Assembly: GCA_964345395.1 (NCBI GenBank)
Contig: CAYFRA010000008.1
Span: 1-41,648 of the forward strand
Length of the DNA stretch: 41,648 nt
DNA from: UPXZ01 sp964345395
GTDB lineage: Bacteria; Bacteroidota; Bacteroidia; Bacteroidales; Paludibacteraceae
Direction of reading: 5' to 3'
A model generated the notes under the pieces. That model was not told the DNA's origin and ran no database searches. It saw only the letters and a program-made list of their open reading frames with translations. Of the stretch, positions 25,845-35,829 are shown piece after piece (within the stretch, counting starts at the first letter, position 1; each line of letters begins with the position of its first letter). The position numbers were made by a program, and so were the translations under genes.

Positions 25845-26546
25845 TTAGTTGTTTTCTACCTCTTTTTCAGCATTTTCAATCATCTTTTCGCTTGCATACA
25901 TAAACACTTCTACACGACGATTTAGAGCACGTCCTTCTGGTGTGTCGTTGCTTGCTACTGGATTAGAGAAATCTAAACCTTCAACATTTTTGATTTGTTC
26001 GGCTTGTGCACCATTAGCCAATAAGAATTTGGATACTACATTAGCTCTATCCAACGAAACTTTTTGATTAGCAGCTAAAGTACCTACGTTATCAGTATGA
26101 CCAAATATAGCAATGTCCATATCATAATTGTCACCTAAAACTTTTGCAAAATCTTTCAATGCTTCTTTTGCATCTGCTTTCAATGTGCTTTGATTAAAAT
26201 CAAATAAAATACCAGAATCAAAAGTAACTCTTACAGCTTTCAAGCCATTGATATCCTCAACGCCCTCAACTTGAGCTCCTTCAATTTTTGCTGCTTCTTC
26301 AGCTGCTTTATCCATTTTCTTACCTATAATAGCACCTACTGTAGCACCTACTGCTGTACCAACTGCAGCACCGACACCTGCGCTTTTACCGTCTTTTCCG
26401 ATTAAGCCACCGATACCTGCACCTACTGCTGCACCTGTGCCAGTTCCAATTAATGCTCCTTGAGCAGTCTTATTTAAAGCTTCACAGCCCGAAAAAACAA
26501 GACTTACACTCAATAAAACAACCATAAATAAATTTGTTCTCTTCAT
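25845..26546 (-). CDS. OmpA-family lipoprotein with glycine-zipper region
   Basis: The 233-residue precursor has a lipoprotein signal ending VFSGC (Cys21). Residues about 29-75 are very rich in Gly and Ala, with GxxxG spacing typical of glycine-zipper segments that insert into membranes. A linker (KKMDKAAEEAAKIEG) leads to the OmpA C-like peptidoglycan-binding domain (about 105-222), with IFGHTDNVGTLAANQKVSLDRANVVSKFL and NRRVEVFMYA. It should sit in the outer membrane and clasp the cell wall, much like YiaD or Pal-type proteins. It is a single-gene unit with its own promoter and a shared terminator. Confidence 0.92.
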   Translation of the reverse strand: MKRTNLFMVVLLSVSLVFSGCEALNKTAQGALIGTGTGAAVGAGIGGLIGKDGKSAGVGAAVGTAVGATVGAIIGKKMDKAAEEAAKIEGAQVEGVEDINGLKAVRVTFDSGILFDFNQSTLKADAKEALKDFAKVLGDNYDMDIAIFGHTDNVGTLAANQKVSLDRANVVSKFLLANGAQAEQIKNVEGLDFSNPVASNDTPEGRALNRRVEVFMYASEKMIENAEKEVENN

Positions 26547-26616
26547 AATAAATTGTATTTTAAAAATTATCTTAAATTATTTTTATTTCTGCTCTCTACA
26601 TAATCAATTGTCGTGC

Positions 26617-26647
26617 CAAAATTAAATATATAAAAATTTATTTCCAA
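26617..26647 (-). promoter_or_regulatory. Promoter of the OmpA-lipoprotein gene
   Basis: On the minus strand TTG (26647-26645), 20 nt, then TAATTTTG (26624-26617). The leader would be about 65 nt. Confidence 0.6.
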
Positions 26648-26676
26648 AAATAAAGATAGAAATCTAATTATAAGTT

Positions 26677-28245
26677 TTATCTATTCTTATAAAACTCAGC
26701 AACTTTTATAGCCACATTTACACCATCAACTGCCGATGATGTAATTCCGCCCGAATAACCAGAGCCTTCGCCCGCAGGAAACAAACCCTTTATTCTTATA
26801 TGTTGATAAGTTTCATGATCGCGTAAAATACGGATTGGAGATGATGAGCGTGTTTCAACTCCAACAACAATTGCATCATTGGTTAAATAACCTCTCATTT
26901 TTTTATCAAACTCCTTGAATGCTTTTTGTAACTTTGAAACAATAATTTTTGGCAACCAAAAATGCAATGGGGAGGAAATTACACCAGGCAAATAGGAGCA
27001 TTCGGGTAAATCTACTGAAAGTTTATTATCTACAAAATCTTTCAAACGCTGTGCAGGAGCTACCAAGCCTCCACCTCCGTTATTTCTATAAGCCAAGGTT
27101 TCGATGTGTTTTTGAAACTCTAATCCTTTCATAACACCATATTGTTCAAACTCTTCAGGAATATCTTCGGGTCTAATCTCAACTACAATACCCGAATTGG
27201 CATAAGGTGAATTGCGGCTAAAGGTGGACATACCATTTACTACAACTGTCTCGTCAGTAGTGCCTGCCGGAAGAATATGCCCTCCAGGGCACATACAAAA
27301 CGAGTAAATTGAACGATCATCTACCCTTGCTACCAAAGAGTATGAAGCGGGAGGCAAATGATCACGATCATTGTCATTGTGATATTGTAATTTGTCAATC
27401 AAATCTTGTTTGTGCTCAACCCTCACACCTACCGCAAATCCTTTCTCCTCAATTTCAATTCCTTTGTTGTATAACATTTCGTAGATTTGATGGTTAGAGT
27501 GACCTGTGGCTAAGATAATTGATTTTGCTCGATACTCATTACCACACTCAGTAACGCAAGCCACAACAGTATCATTTTCAATAATCAAATCAACCACATT
27601 CTCATTAAAACGTATTTCGCCTCCGTGTGATATGATGGTTTTTTTGAAGTTTTCAATGATAATTGGCAATTTATCAGAACCCAAATGTGGAGCCGACTCA
27701 TATAAAATTTCATCATTTGCACCATGATAGTTAAATATATCATAGATACGCCTAATGTCTCCTTTCTTTTTTGAACGGGTAAAAAGTTTGCCATCTGTAA
27801 ATGTACCTGCACCACCTTCACCAAAATTATAATTGGAGTTGGGGTTAATCTTATTGTCTTTGATAAGCTGGGCAACATCAATCTTACGGGTTCTCACATC
27901 TTGCCCGCGCTCCAATATGATAGGTTTCAATCCAAGTTCTAACAATTTTAGTGCAGCAAAATAGCCTGCAGGGCCTGCACCTACAATAATAACTTCCTCT
28001 TTGTCTGCAACTTGTTGATATTCTATTTCAAACTCTCTGTTTTCGGGAAAAGAATCATCTAAATAAACTTGAACTGACAAATTTATTTTTACTGGTGAAG
28101 TTCGGGCATCGATAGATTTTTTCAATATTTCAAATCCATTAATTCTACCAACTTCCAACTCTAATTTTTCAGCAATGATTGATTTTAGTTGATTATTATC
28201 TTTTGCCTCAGCAGGCAATACTATTAATCTTAGCTCTGTATGCAT
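26677..28245 (-). CDS. FAD-dependent dehydrogenase of the COG2509 type
   Basis: The 522-residue flavoprotein has an N-terminal domain of about 85 residues before the FAD-binding Rossmann start EEVIIVGAGPAGYFAALKLLELG (about 84-106). Next come ILERGQDVRTRKIDV, the glycine-rich GEGGAGTFTDGKL (about 141-153), and the C-terminal GLFPAGEGSGYSGGITSSAVDGVNVA (about 488-513), which closes over the flavin. This is the pattern of the widespread uncharacterised FAD-dependent dehydrogenase family. Its substrate is unknown. It is divergent from the thioesterase gene and apparently monocistronic. Confidence 0.88.
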   Translation of the reverse strand: MHTELRLIVLPAEAKDNNQLKSIIAEKLELEVGRINGFEILKKSIDARTSPVKINLSVQVYLDDSFPENREFEIEYQQVADKEEVIIVGAGPAGYFAALKLLELGLKPIILERGQDVRTRKIDVAQLIKDNKINPNSNYNFGEGGAGTFTDGKLFTRSKKKGDIRRIYDIFNYHGANDEILYESAPHLGSDKLPIIIENFKKTIISHGGEIRFNENVVDLIIENDTVVACVTECGNEYRAKSIILATGHSNHQIYEMLYNKGIEIEEKGFAVGVRVEHKQDLIDKLQYHNDNDRDHLPPASYSLVARVDDRSIYSFCMCPGGHILPAGTTDETVVVNGMSTFSRNSPYANSGIVVEIRPEDIPEEFEQYGVMKGLEFQKHIETLAYRNNGGGGLVAPAQRLKDFVDNKLSVDLPECSYLPGVISSPLHFWLPKIIVSKLQKAFKEFDKKMRGYLTNDAIVVGVETRSSSPIRILRDHETYQHIRIKGLFPAGEGSGYSGGITSSAVDGVNVAIKVAEFYKNR

Positions 28246-28273
28246 AATTTGTTATATTATAAGATACGAAATA

Positions 28274-28281
28274 CAAAGATA
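28274..28281 (-). promoter_or_regulatory. Possible -7 box for the FAD-dependent dehydrogenase
   Basis: The minus strand reads TATCTTTG, matching the consensus, 29 nt before the start. No clear -33 box is seen. Confidence 0.4.
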
Positions 28282-28349
28282 ATCAAAGTGATTGAGATTA
28301 AAATATTTTTTACATAAGATATTATTTTAATACGATAGCAAAAGAAAGT

Positions 28350-28381
28350 TTTGATAAACTTATGGATTAGTAGTAAATTTG
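28350..28381 (+). promoter_or_regulatory. Promoter of the thioesterase gene
   Basis: TTTG (28350-28353), 20 nt, then TAAATTTG (28374-28381), a full consensus match. The leader is about 32 nt. Confidence 0.65.
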
Positions 28382-28418
28382 TGATATTAAAAAAACACAA
28401 GCTAAAAATTTTTATAAA

Positions 28419-28772
28419 ATGAAGACTTATTCTCAAAACCATCAAGTCAAAGAGAACGAAACAGCCAAAGTTGTCGGCTCTGGTTCACTTGAGGTATATG
28501 CAACACCAGCTATGATTGCTCTGATGGAAAATACAGCTACAAAAACAATAACAGACTTGGAAGAGGGTCAAACTACCGTAGGCACATACATAATGGTCGA
28601 TCATCTGAAAGCGAGTAAAGTGGGTGAAAATTTAATTTGTACAGCCAATTTAATAGCTCAGGATAAAAGAAAATATGAATTTGAGATAGAGGTGTATAAT
28701 GAAAACCATGAAATTGTAGGCAAAGCAAAACACATTAGGTTTGCTGTTGACATTGAGCGTTTTATGAAGTAA
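28419..28772 (+). CDS. Hot-dog thioesterase (FlK-like)
   Basis: The 117-residue protein has the single hot-dog fold of small acyl-CoA thioesterases. VYATPAMIALMENTATKTI carries the conserved helix with Glu37 and Thr, and TVGTYIMVDHLKAS supplies the His that completes the FlK-type Thr-Glu-His set. The C-terminal strand pair is ANLIAQDKRKYEFEIEVYNENHEIVGKAKHIRFAV. FlK cleaves fluoroacetyl-CoA, but most relatives act on unknown acyl-CoAs, so the substrate is open. The gene has its own promoter and is convergent with the S41 peptidase. Confidence 0.85.
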   Translation: MKTYSQNHQVKENETAKVVGSGSLEVYATPAMIALMENTATKTITDLEEGQTTVGTYIMVDHLKASKVGENLICTANLIAQDKRKYEFEIEVYNENHEIVGKAKHIRFAVDIERFMK

Positions 28773-28793
28773 AATATAAAATAATAAAAAACA

Positions 28794-28826
28794 AATTAGG
28801 GCTTGAAATGATTTCAAGCCCTAATT
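28794..28826 (-). terminator. Terminator after the S41 peptidase gene
   Basis: A perfect 16-bp inverted repeat with a single central base (AATTAGGGCTTGAAAT and its complement). On the minus strand it is followed by GTTTTTTATT, so it mainly ends the peptidase transcript. On the plus strand the T run is weak. Confidence 0.75.
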
Positions 28827-28851
28827 ATATTATAGCAAACTTTCCCAGTGA

Positions 28852-31800
28852 TTACAAATCATTTAGCAATACTTCAACTGCTTTTTTCAGTTGCAAATCA
28901 TCTTCACTTAACAATGATTCTGGAGTATTAAGCATCAACACATCAGGTTCTAACTGATTATTTTCCATTGCGTTGCCCTCCATATCTACCACTGTAACTT
29001 GTGGAATTCCAAACACAATCGTAGGATCAATCTGAGTTTCCCACCACACAGCAGTCATAGTGCCAGGTACGGGTGCACCTACCAACTTACCGATACCCAA
29101 CTCTTTATATACCCAAGGAAAACCGTGTGCATTGGAGTAGTTGCCTTCGCCCATCACCACGATAGATGGTTTATTCCATTTGTTGAATGGATCACTACCT
29201 ATATATTGACCGCGAGGTGCAAACTGTTGGTACTCTTTTCCACTTAGCAAAGTTGCTAAATCATCATGCAACCATCCACCGCCGTTGAAACGTGTATCTA
29301 TCACAACAGCCTCTTTTTGACGATATTTACCTAAAAGATTTTTATAAACTTCGCTAAAACTTCCTGCATCCATGCCTTTGATATGGATATAACCTAAGCG
29401 GCCATCAGAGTATTTCTCAACCAACTTCTCACGTTGTTCCACCCAACGATTATAGAGCAAGTTATTTTCTTGCATTTGTGCAATAGGTTTTACACTCTCT
29501 TCAAACTCTTTCTTGCCATCAGTTGCAGTAATAAGCACTGGTTTACCCGCTTTTCCATCTAATAGATGCCAATAAGATTTTTCTTTTTCGATTTTTTCTC
29601 CATCAATTTTCGTCACAATCACGCCAGGTTTGAATTTGCCATCAGCTTTAATCAAAGGGCTACCCTGTATGATCTCTTTGATTTTCAACCCATCGCCATC
29701 AAAACTTTCATCCCAAAACACACCAAAAGATGCTGTTTGCCAACGATCTGATCTAACCGAATATCGAGCACCTGTGTGCGAAGCGTTTAATTCGCCTAAA
29801 ATCTCTGAAAGCATTTCTTGAAAATCATGATTGTTATTGATGTGGGGCAAGAAACGTGCATAGGCCTCTTTGTACATCGCCCAATCAATACCATGAATTT
29901 TTTCATCATAAAATTTATCTTTCACCTGTTTCCAAGCATGATTGAAAATATATTCACGCTCTTGATAGCTTCGATAATTAAATGGTGCCGAAAAAGAGAC
30001 ACTGCTTACTTTACCATTATCAATCTTTTTTATTGTACCACCCGAAACCATATAGAGTACTTTATCCTCTTTATCAGGAATCAAATTTCCTCCACCTGTA
30101 TTTTTAGATAAAAGTTTTGTGCTACCTTCTAATAAATCTTGTTCCCAAAGATCAAATCCTCTTTCAAAACGTGCCAAATAATACAATTTAGTACCCTCTT
30201 TATTCAGATGTGCATCTGCTAAGCTTGATGAGTGGCGAGTTAAGCGTACAACACGATATTGGCGATTATCTAAGTCAAATTTTAACGCCTCCACCTCTTT
30301 CTCTTTTACTTTATCCTCTGCTTTATCCTCTTTTTTAGCTTTTGTTTTTTTATCATCTTTTGATTCATCAGTATCTTCTTTTTTCAACTCTTTCATCAAC
30401 TCTCGCTCTTCCTTTGTCAATCTGAATTCATCATAAGCATCTTGTGATAAAAACATCAAATAGGCATCATTATATGCTCCCCAGCTTCCATGACTGCGAT
30501 ATCCCGCTCTATCTGAGAAAAATAGCACGGCTTTTCCGCCTAATACCCACTTAGCACTCACATCACTATAACCACTCAATGTCAAATTGGTAATTTCTTC
30601 ACTGCCATCGGCTTTAATTAGAGCTACGTCTTTGTTGTTCCATCCACCAACATCAATATAATCTGATAAAATCCATTTGCTATCAGGTGACCACTGAAAC
30701 CATTGATCACCATCACTATAGGAGTAGTTAAATTTCTCTTCCATCACTGTGCGAACCTCTTTTGATTTGAGATTGAGAACGCGAATCTCCGAACGATTTT
30801 CTAAATAAGCAATCTCTTTTCCATCGGGTGAAAACTGAGGCTCAAATGAAGGTGTATCTGTGAAAGTTAACTGGGTTTCCTTTAGCTCGTTGGCATAAAC
30901 AAAGTATTTATCTTCTTTGCGAACCAAATCGGTTTTATAAATATTCCAAGTATCACCACGTTCAGCTGAATAAACTAAAGAACGACCATCTGGACTAAAA
31001 TGTACATTGCGCTCTTGCTCAGGTGTATCGGTGATGCGTTTGGTTGTTTTGTACTCTATCGAAGTTACAAAAACATCGCCACGTGCTACAAAAGCAATTT
31101 CTTTCCCATTAGGCGAAACGGCAATAGAGCGAGCACCAGTAGAAAGGGTTTGTTGTTTAAGTTCCATCTCAAAATCATCTGCAATAATCTCTACATCAAT
31201 CTTTTGAGGAGTTGTACCATTTTTCAAATAATACAATTCGCCATCATAAGAGAAACTAAGATTATCTTTTTTATCAATGGATAAAAAACGAACGGGATGA
31301 TTTTCAAAACTTGTAATTTGTACGTCGTCTTTGTTATTCAAATTGGCTTTATATACATTGAAACTGCCACTTTTTTCACTCAAATAGTAGTATGATTGAC
31401 CATCGGATGACCAAACTGCATTTCGATTTTCGCCATCAAAACTACTCAGTTTCTTATGTGATTTTGCTTCGATATCATAAAGCCATATGTCGCGTGCAAC
31501 GGATGAAACATGGTGCTTACGCCAAGCATCTTCATAGCCTTTTTTGTCGGTATAAAGCATTTGATCACCATTGATTGAGATATTTTCAAAATGAAGTGGC
31601 GAAAACAAAGTAGCACGTCCACCTTTTACATCTACTTGATAAAGCTGGGTAAACATGGCGGAAGGAAATTGTTGATTTTCAGCAACAGGAAGTATATAAG
31701 AACTAAACAATACAGTATGATTGTCTAAAAATGCTTCGGGATATTCATTGGCTGAATGGCTTGTAAGACGAGTAGCCACCCCACCCTTTTCAGAAACTAC

Positions 31801-32019
31801 AAAAACATCAAAACCACCTTCGCGATCGGAAGCGAAAGCTATTTTTGAACCATCAGGCGACCAGATTGGACGGGTATCATGTGAGGTATGTGAGGTGATT
31901 TGAGTCGCCTTACCCCCAGTAATAGGCACTGTAAAGATATTTCCTTTATAAGTAAATGCTATTTGTTTTCCATCAGGAGAGATAGCACTATTTCTCAACC
32001 ATAAAGGAGCATCTTTAGC
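28852..32019 (-). CDS. Tricorn-like S41 peptidase, N-terminus missing in a gap
   Basis: About 1055 residues are visible. The frame runs unbroken into the N run with AKDAPLWLRNSAISPDGK, so the in-frame TTG at 31998 is an internal Leu codon. Probably only a signal peptide and a few residues are lost. The first half is beta-propeller built from TolB/WD-like repeats (ISPDGK, WSPDGSKIAFASDREG, FSPDGRSLVYSAERG). A Lys/Glu-rich insert (KKEDTDESKDDKK) interrupts it. The C-terminal half has the core with GELNASHTGARY (His), a PDZ-like part, VVIDTRFNGGGW, and NYSNAHGFPW, where the Ser is the probable nucleophile. Relatives degrade peptides in the periplasm. The gene ends in a strong terminator. Confidence 0.9.
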   Translation of the reverse strand, partial: AKDAPLWLRNSAISPDGKQIAFTYKGNIFTVPITGGKATQITSHTSHDTRPIWSPDGSKIAFASDREGGFDVFVVSEKGGVATRLTSHSANEYPEAFLDNHTVLFSSYILPVAENQQFPSAMFTQLYQVDVKGGRATLFSPLHFENISINGDQMLYTDKKGYEDAWRKHHVSSVARDIWLYDIEAKSHKKLSSFDGENRNAVWSSDGQSYYYLSEKSGSFNVYKANLNNKDDVQITSFENHPVRFLSIDKKDNLSFSYDGELYYLKNGTTPQKIDVEIIADDFEMELKQQTLSTGARSIAVSPNGKEIAFVARGDVFVTSIEYKTTKRITDTPEQERNVHFSPDGRSLVYSAERGDTWNIYKTDLVRKEDKYFVYANELKETQLTFTDTPSFEPQFSPDGKEIAYLENRSEIRVLNLKSKEVRTVMEEKFNYSYSDGDQWFQWSPDSKWILSDYIDVGGWNNKDVALIKADGSEEITNLTLSGYSDVSAKWVLGGKAVLFFSDRAGYRSHGSWGAYNDAYLMFLSQDAYDEFRLTKEERELMKELKKEDTDESKDDKKTKAKKEDKAEDKVKEKEVEALKFDLDNRQYRVVRLTRHSSSLADAHLNKEGTKLYYLARFERGFDLWEQDLLEGSTKLLSKNTGGGNLIPDKEDKVLYMVSGGTIKKIDNGKVSSVSFSAPFNYRSYQEREYIFNHAWKQVKDKFYDEKIHGIDWAMYKEAYARFLPHINNNHDFQEMLSEILGELNASHTGARYSVRSDRWQTASFGVFWDESFDGDGLKIKEIIQGSPLIKADGKFKPGVIVTKIDGEKIEKEKSYWHLLDGKAGKPVLITATDGKKEFEESVKPIAQMQENNLLYNRWVEQREKLVEKYSDGRLGYIHIKGMDAGSFSEVYKNLLGKYRQKEAVVIDTRFNGGGWLHDDLATLLSGKEYQQFAPRGQYIGSDPFNKWNKPSIVVMGEGNYSNAHGFPWVYKELGIGKLVGAPVPGTMTAVWWETQIDPTIVFGIPQVTVVDMEGNAMENNQLEPDVLMLNTPESLLSEDDLQLKKAVEVLLNDL

Positions 32020-32119
32020 NNNNNNNNNNNNNNNNNNNNNNNNNNNNNNNNNNNNNNNNNNNNNNNNNNNNNNNNNNNNNNNNNNNNNNNNNNNNNNNNN
32101 NNNNNNNNNNNNNNNNNNN
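32020..32119. other. Scaffold gap (100 N)
   Basis: The sequences on its two sides share no overlap, so real sequence of unknown length is missing. It holds the start and promoter of the S41 peptidase gene, and possibly more. Confidence 0.9.
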
Positions 32120-32133
32120 GTTTAATGCAATTA

Positions 32134-32161
32134 GAGGGTTTTACATCGAAGTAAAACCCTC
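32134..32161 (-). terminator. Hairpin downstream of putA
   Basis: GAGGGTTTTAC (32134-32144) pairs perfectly with GTAAAACCCTC (32151-32161) around a 6-nt loop, about 65 nt past the putA stop. No T run follows on the minus strand, so termination is less certain. Confidence 0.5.
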
Positions 32162-32225
32162 CTTTGAAAATTATATTTTGATTATAAATATTGTAAATAA
32201 ATCAAGAATATCAAAAGACTTAATA

Positions 32226-35200
32226 TTACAATTTTGTATCTTCTTCTGAAAAACTTCCATAACGGTGGTATTCGTAAGAAATACTTTGTTCGCGTAAGTA
32301 ATGTAACAACTCTATTCTGCCTTCAACAAGCGGTTTGTGAGTTGCTAAATAAGTACCTAATTTTGCTGCTTTTTCGTAATATTCCATTGGCAATTTGTCT
32401 GAACAAACTCGCACTCGATAATATTGCTCCATAGCTGCAACAAACTCTGCATCATTTTGCACCAAAAGTTTGAAATCACTGCTTGATAGTTTGCGTAATG
32501 CGTCTAACTTTGTATCACCTTCACTTAAGCTCACTGTAAATGGAGTTTTTGAAATTTTTGCCGCTACCACACACAACATGGCATCAATCAAACTATCTTC
32601 GGGTAAGAAACGAAGAACCATATTTTTCAGAGGTAAATAACGGAAGGTATTTAGCTCGCCCACAAGTTTTTGCGTTTCGCGTTCAACAGAAAACTCCTCT
32701 TTCCAATTTTTCAAATAACTTTCAATTGCACGTTGGAAGCGATCCAAATCAGCTTTTGACAATAAATCTGCATAAACTTTGAATCTGCTGTTGTCTGATA
32801 CTACGGGCGTTTTGTAGTCTGTCTCTTCAAACTGTACAAAAGTTGCAACATAATTATCACCTCCTGCTTTAATACCTGGCCCAAAAGCAGAGCGTTTCAT
32901 ACCGCCAAATGGCTGACGCTGCACAATAGCACCCGTAATTCCACGGTTGATATATAAATTACCTGCCTCCAAATTATCTTTCCAATATTGGCGTTCGTTT
33001 TCGTCCAAACTTTGAATACCCGATGTCAAACCATAGTCTGTGGAGTTTACCATTTCAATACCATGTTTCAAGTCATTCATACAAACCACTGCCAAGAGAG
33101 GACCAAACAGCTCTGTTTCAAATGTGAAACTACCAGGTTTTACACCCCATTTGATGGTTGGTTTTAATATATATCTATCTTCATCAACAAACTCAGGGGC
33201 TATCAGCCAACTTTCACCTGGTTCTAAATTATTGATTGCATAAAGCAACTTATCGTTGGTATTGGAAACCATAGGGCCAACAACGTTTGCACCATCCCAA
33301 GCACTACCAGTGTACATGCTCTTTGTTGCATCAACCAATTTATTTCTAAAGTCTTCATCGTCATAAACACTCTTCTCAACTATAAGAAGCGAACAAGCTG
33401 AACATTTTTGACCAGAGTTTCCAAATGCTGATTTTACGANNNNNNNNNNNNNNNNNNNNNNNNNNNNNNNNNNNNNNNNNNNNNNNNNNNNNNNNNNNNN
33501 NNNNNNNNNNNNNNNNNNNNNNNNNNNNNNNNNNNNNNNACGAACTCCCAAGCAACTGGAAACGCTACTGTAGCTGGCTTCAGAATAACTGTATTGCCTG
33601 ATGCTAAACCTGCAACCACTCCGCCCACAGGAATAGCTGTTGGGAAGTTCCAAGGTGGAATTACCAAAACTATACCTTTTGGTGTGTTTTTTACCGTTTT
33701 CAAATCTTCAAATTTTTTCATTGAGATAGGATAAAAACGTGCAAAATCGATTGCTTCAGATACTTCAACATCACCTTCGTTGAATGTTTTACCTGTTATT
33801 GCAGCCATCACACCTATTAAATCACCACGTTTATTAGCTAAGTTTACAGCTACTTTATGAAGCAATTCATTTCTTTCTGCCAATGGTTTTTCTCTCCATT
33901 TCGATTCATCTTTTTGAGCTATATCAAGCACATCTTTAATCATCTCCATAGAGTGCGTGTTAGCCTCGCAAACCATCACTTTACTGTTTTGGCTTCGATC
34001 AAAATATTGCTTTTTGTTTTCTGATACAAACTCTTTTCCATTTACCGTTGCAGGAATTTGATAAGCTTCATCTTTTTCTGATTTTTTCCATTTTTTGCGA
34101 ATTTCATCAACCCATTGACGGTTTTGTGGCAGATCAAAATCGGTATCCGCTTCACTTGCATACACCTCACGATCTGATTTATCTTCAAACTCTTGCAGTC
34201 TATTTTGAGTTCGGTTTGGTGAAGTTTCTACGGTGTCTTTTAGAGCCATAGCTTGCTCAAACTGATCTTTTAAGAAATTCCACTCTTTGCTACCCTCTTT
34301 CAGGTTGAATGAATAGGTTAAGAAGTTATCTTTACCAGTATTTTCATCCATCCTACGCACCAAGTACGAAACAGCATTCAAGAAATTAGCATCACTAACT
34401 ACGGGTGTATAAAGAATAATCTGCTTTTGCAATTTACGCATCACTCTTGGTAGGTGGTTGGCCATTCCCTCCAACATTTCAAAAGTTACATACTTTTCAG
34501 TACCCAATTTTTCACCCAAAAGATAAGCGTAAGCAATAGAGAAGAAGTTGTGTGAAGCAACACCTACCATCACCGCTTTGGCATTTTCAGGTTGTAATGC
34601 GATATCTAATATTTTCAGATAATTGGCATCAACTTTTATTTTATTGTCATATATCGGATTTGCCCATCCTTTGAGAGAGGAGTGGATTTTCTCCATTTCT
34701 AAGTTAGCACCTTTCACTAAGCGCATTTTAAGCGGTGCACCACCATCAGCCACACGTTTTTTTGCGAAATCGTTTAACTTTTTCTGTAAACTTTGAGCAT
34801 CAGGCAAATAAGCTTGAATAACCACACCGGCTGTGAGGTTTTTGAAACGTGGCTCTGACAACACTTTGATGAATACATCCATTGTGAGCTCCACATCTTT
34901 ATACTCCTCCATATCTAAGTTAATAAACTTGTAGGATTCAACCCCATTCGGGTCTATATATGGATAATCTATTGCACGCTGATAAAGATTGCCCATTAAT
35001 TCGCATAATTTCTCTTCTACAGCTTTATAATTCAATGGAGTAATTTGAGCGTAAATACCTGACAATTTAACAGATATGTAATTGATACGTGGGTCTTTTA
35101 GTGCCTCCATATAGTGGTCGTAGCGATTTTTGGCTTCACCATCACCAAGCACAACCTCACCCAAAAGGTTTACATTTTGACCTATTTTGTTTTTATAACG

Positions 35201-35599
35201 ACTGTCTAAGTGTTTATTCAATAAATCAGGACGCTCATTGATAATAATAGTACTTGTATAATCACGCAGATATCTTTTGAAAATAGGCACAGATATCGCT
35301 GGCAAATGATAACCTACAGTATTGAAGGCCAATAGCATAGATTTTTCAAACGGAGTAAAAAAATCAGGTGTACCATACTCCTTTAACAACATACGAATTC
35401 GTTTTGCTAACTTTCTGTTGTCGCGAATTTGAGAGGTTTCATCCAACATTTTGGTCATCAAAACTTTGTCATTGGGGTTTTGCACTAAAGCAGCATATTT
35501 ATTTTGCTCTTTAAGTTCGGCGGGGCTTAATTCTTTTTCGGCTTTTTTCAAAAAATCACTTGCCCAACTGATTACATCATTTGTTTTTAAAGTTTCCAT
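32226..35599 (-). CDS. putA: Bifunctional proline dehydrogenase / glutamate-semialdehyde dehydrogenase (interrupted by a gap)
   Basis: PutA oxidises proline to pyrroline-5-carboxylate with FAD, then to glutamate with NAD. The N-terminal part has the proline-dehydrogenase barrel (VKLSGIYAQI, INLDMEEYKDVELTMDVF, MRLVKGANLEMEKIHS, SYLVRRMDENTGKDNFLTYSF). The aldehyde dehydrogenase domain follows (VLVIPPWNFPTAIPVGGVVAG and ILKPATVAFPVAWEF, then after the gap SAFGNSGQKCSACSLLIVEKS with the catalytic Cys, and ELFGPLLAVV). The N run at 33440-33539 removes the stretch expected to hold the FTGS and ETGG motifs, including the general-base Glu. By comparison with E. coli PutA about 90-110 residues are missing, more than 100 N can represent. 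No DNA-binding domain is present at the N-terminus, as in most non-enteric PutA. Confidence 0.93.
33440..33539. other. Scaffold gap (100 N) inside putA
   Basis: The flanks do not overlap. The encoded protein lacks a conserved part of the aldehyde dehydrogenase domain, so sequence of roughly 300 bases is probably missing. Confidence 0.85.
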
Positions 35600-35829
35600 T
35601 GGTATAAATTATAATTTAAGTTTAATATACTCATTTTCTAATCTTGAATACTGTTGTAATTTGAATAATAACAAGCTGAAATCAACTTTAAAGTAATTTT
35701 CAAATTATAACTCTGTAAAAATAGGAAATAATTATCTATAATTCAATAAATCCAATTGTATCTCTAACTATTTTTAATTGTTGCAATAAAATTCATCAAA
35801 ACAATCAAAATTTATTGAATCTCGCAAAA

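Noticed and set aside
35600..35829. Search for a tRNA, small RNA or clear promoter between putA and the aminotransferase gene
   Set aside because: The 230 bases are AT-rich with no cloverleaf, no convincing terminator and no well-spaced promoter match.
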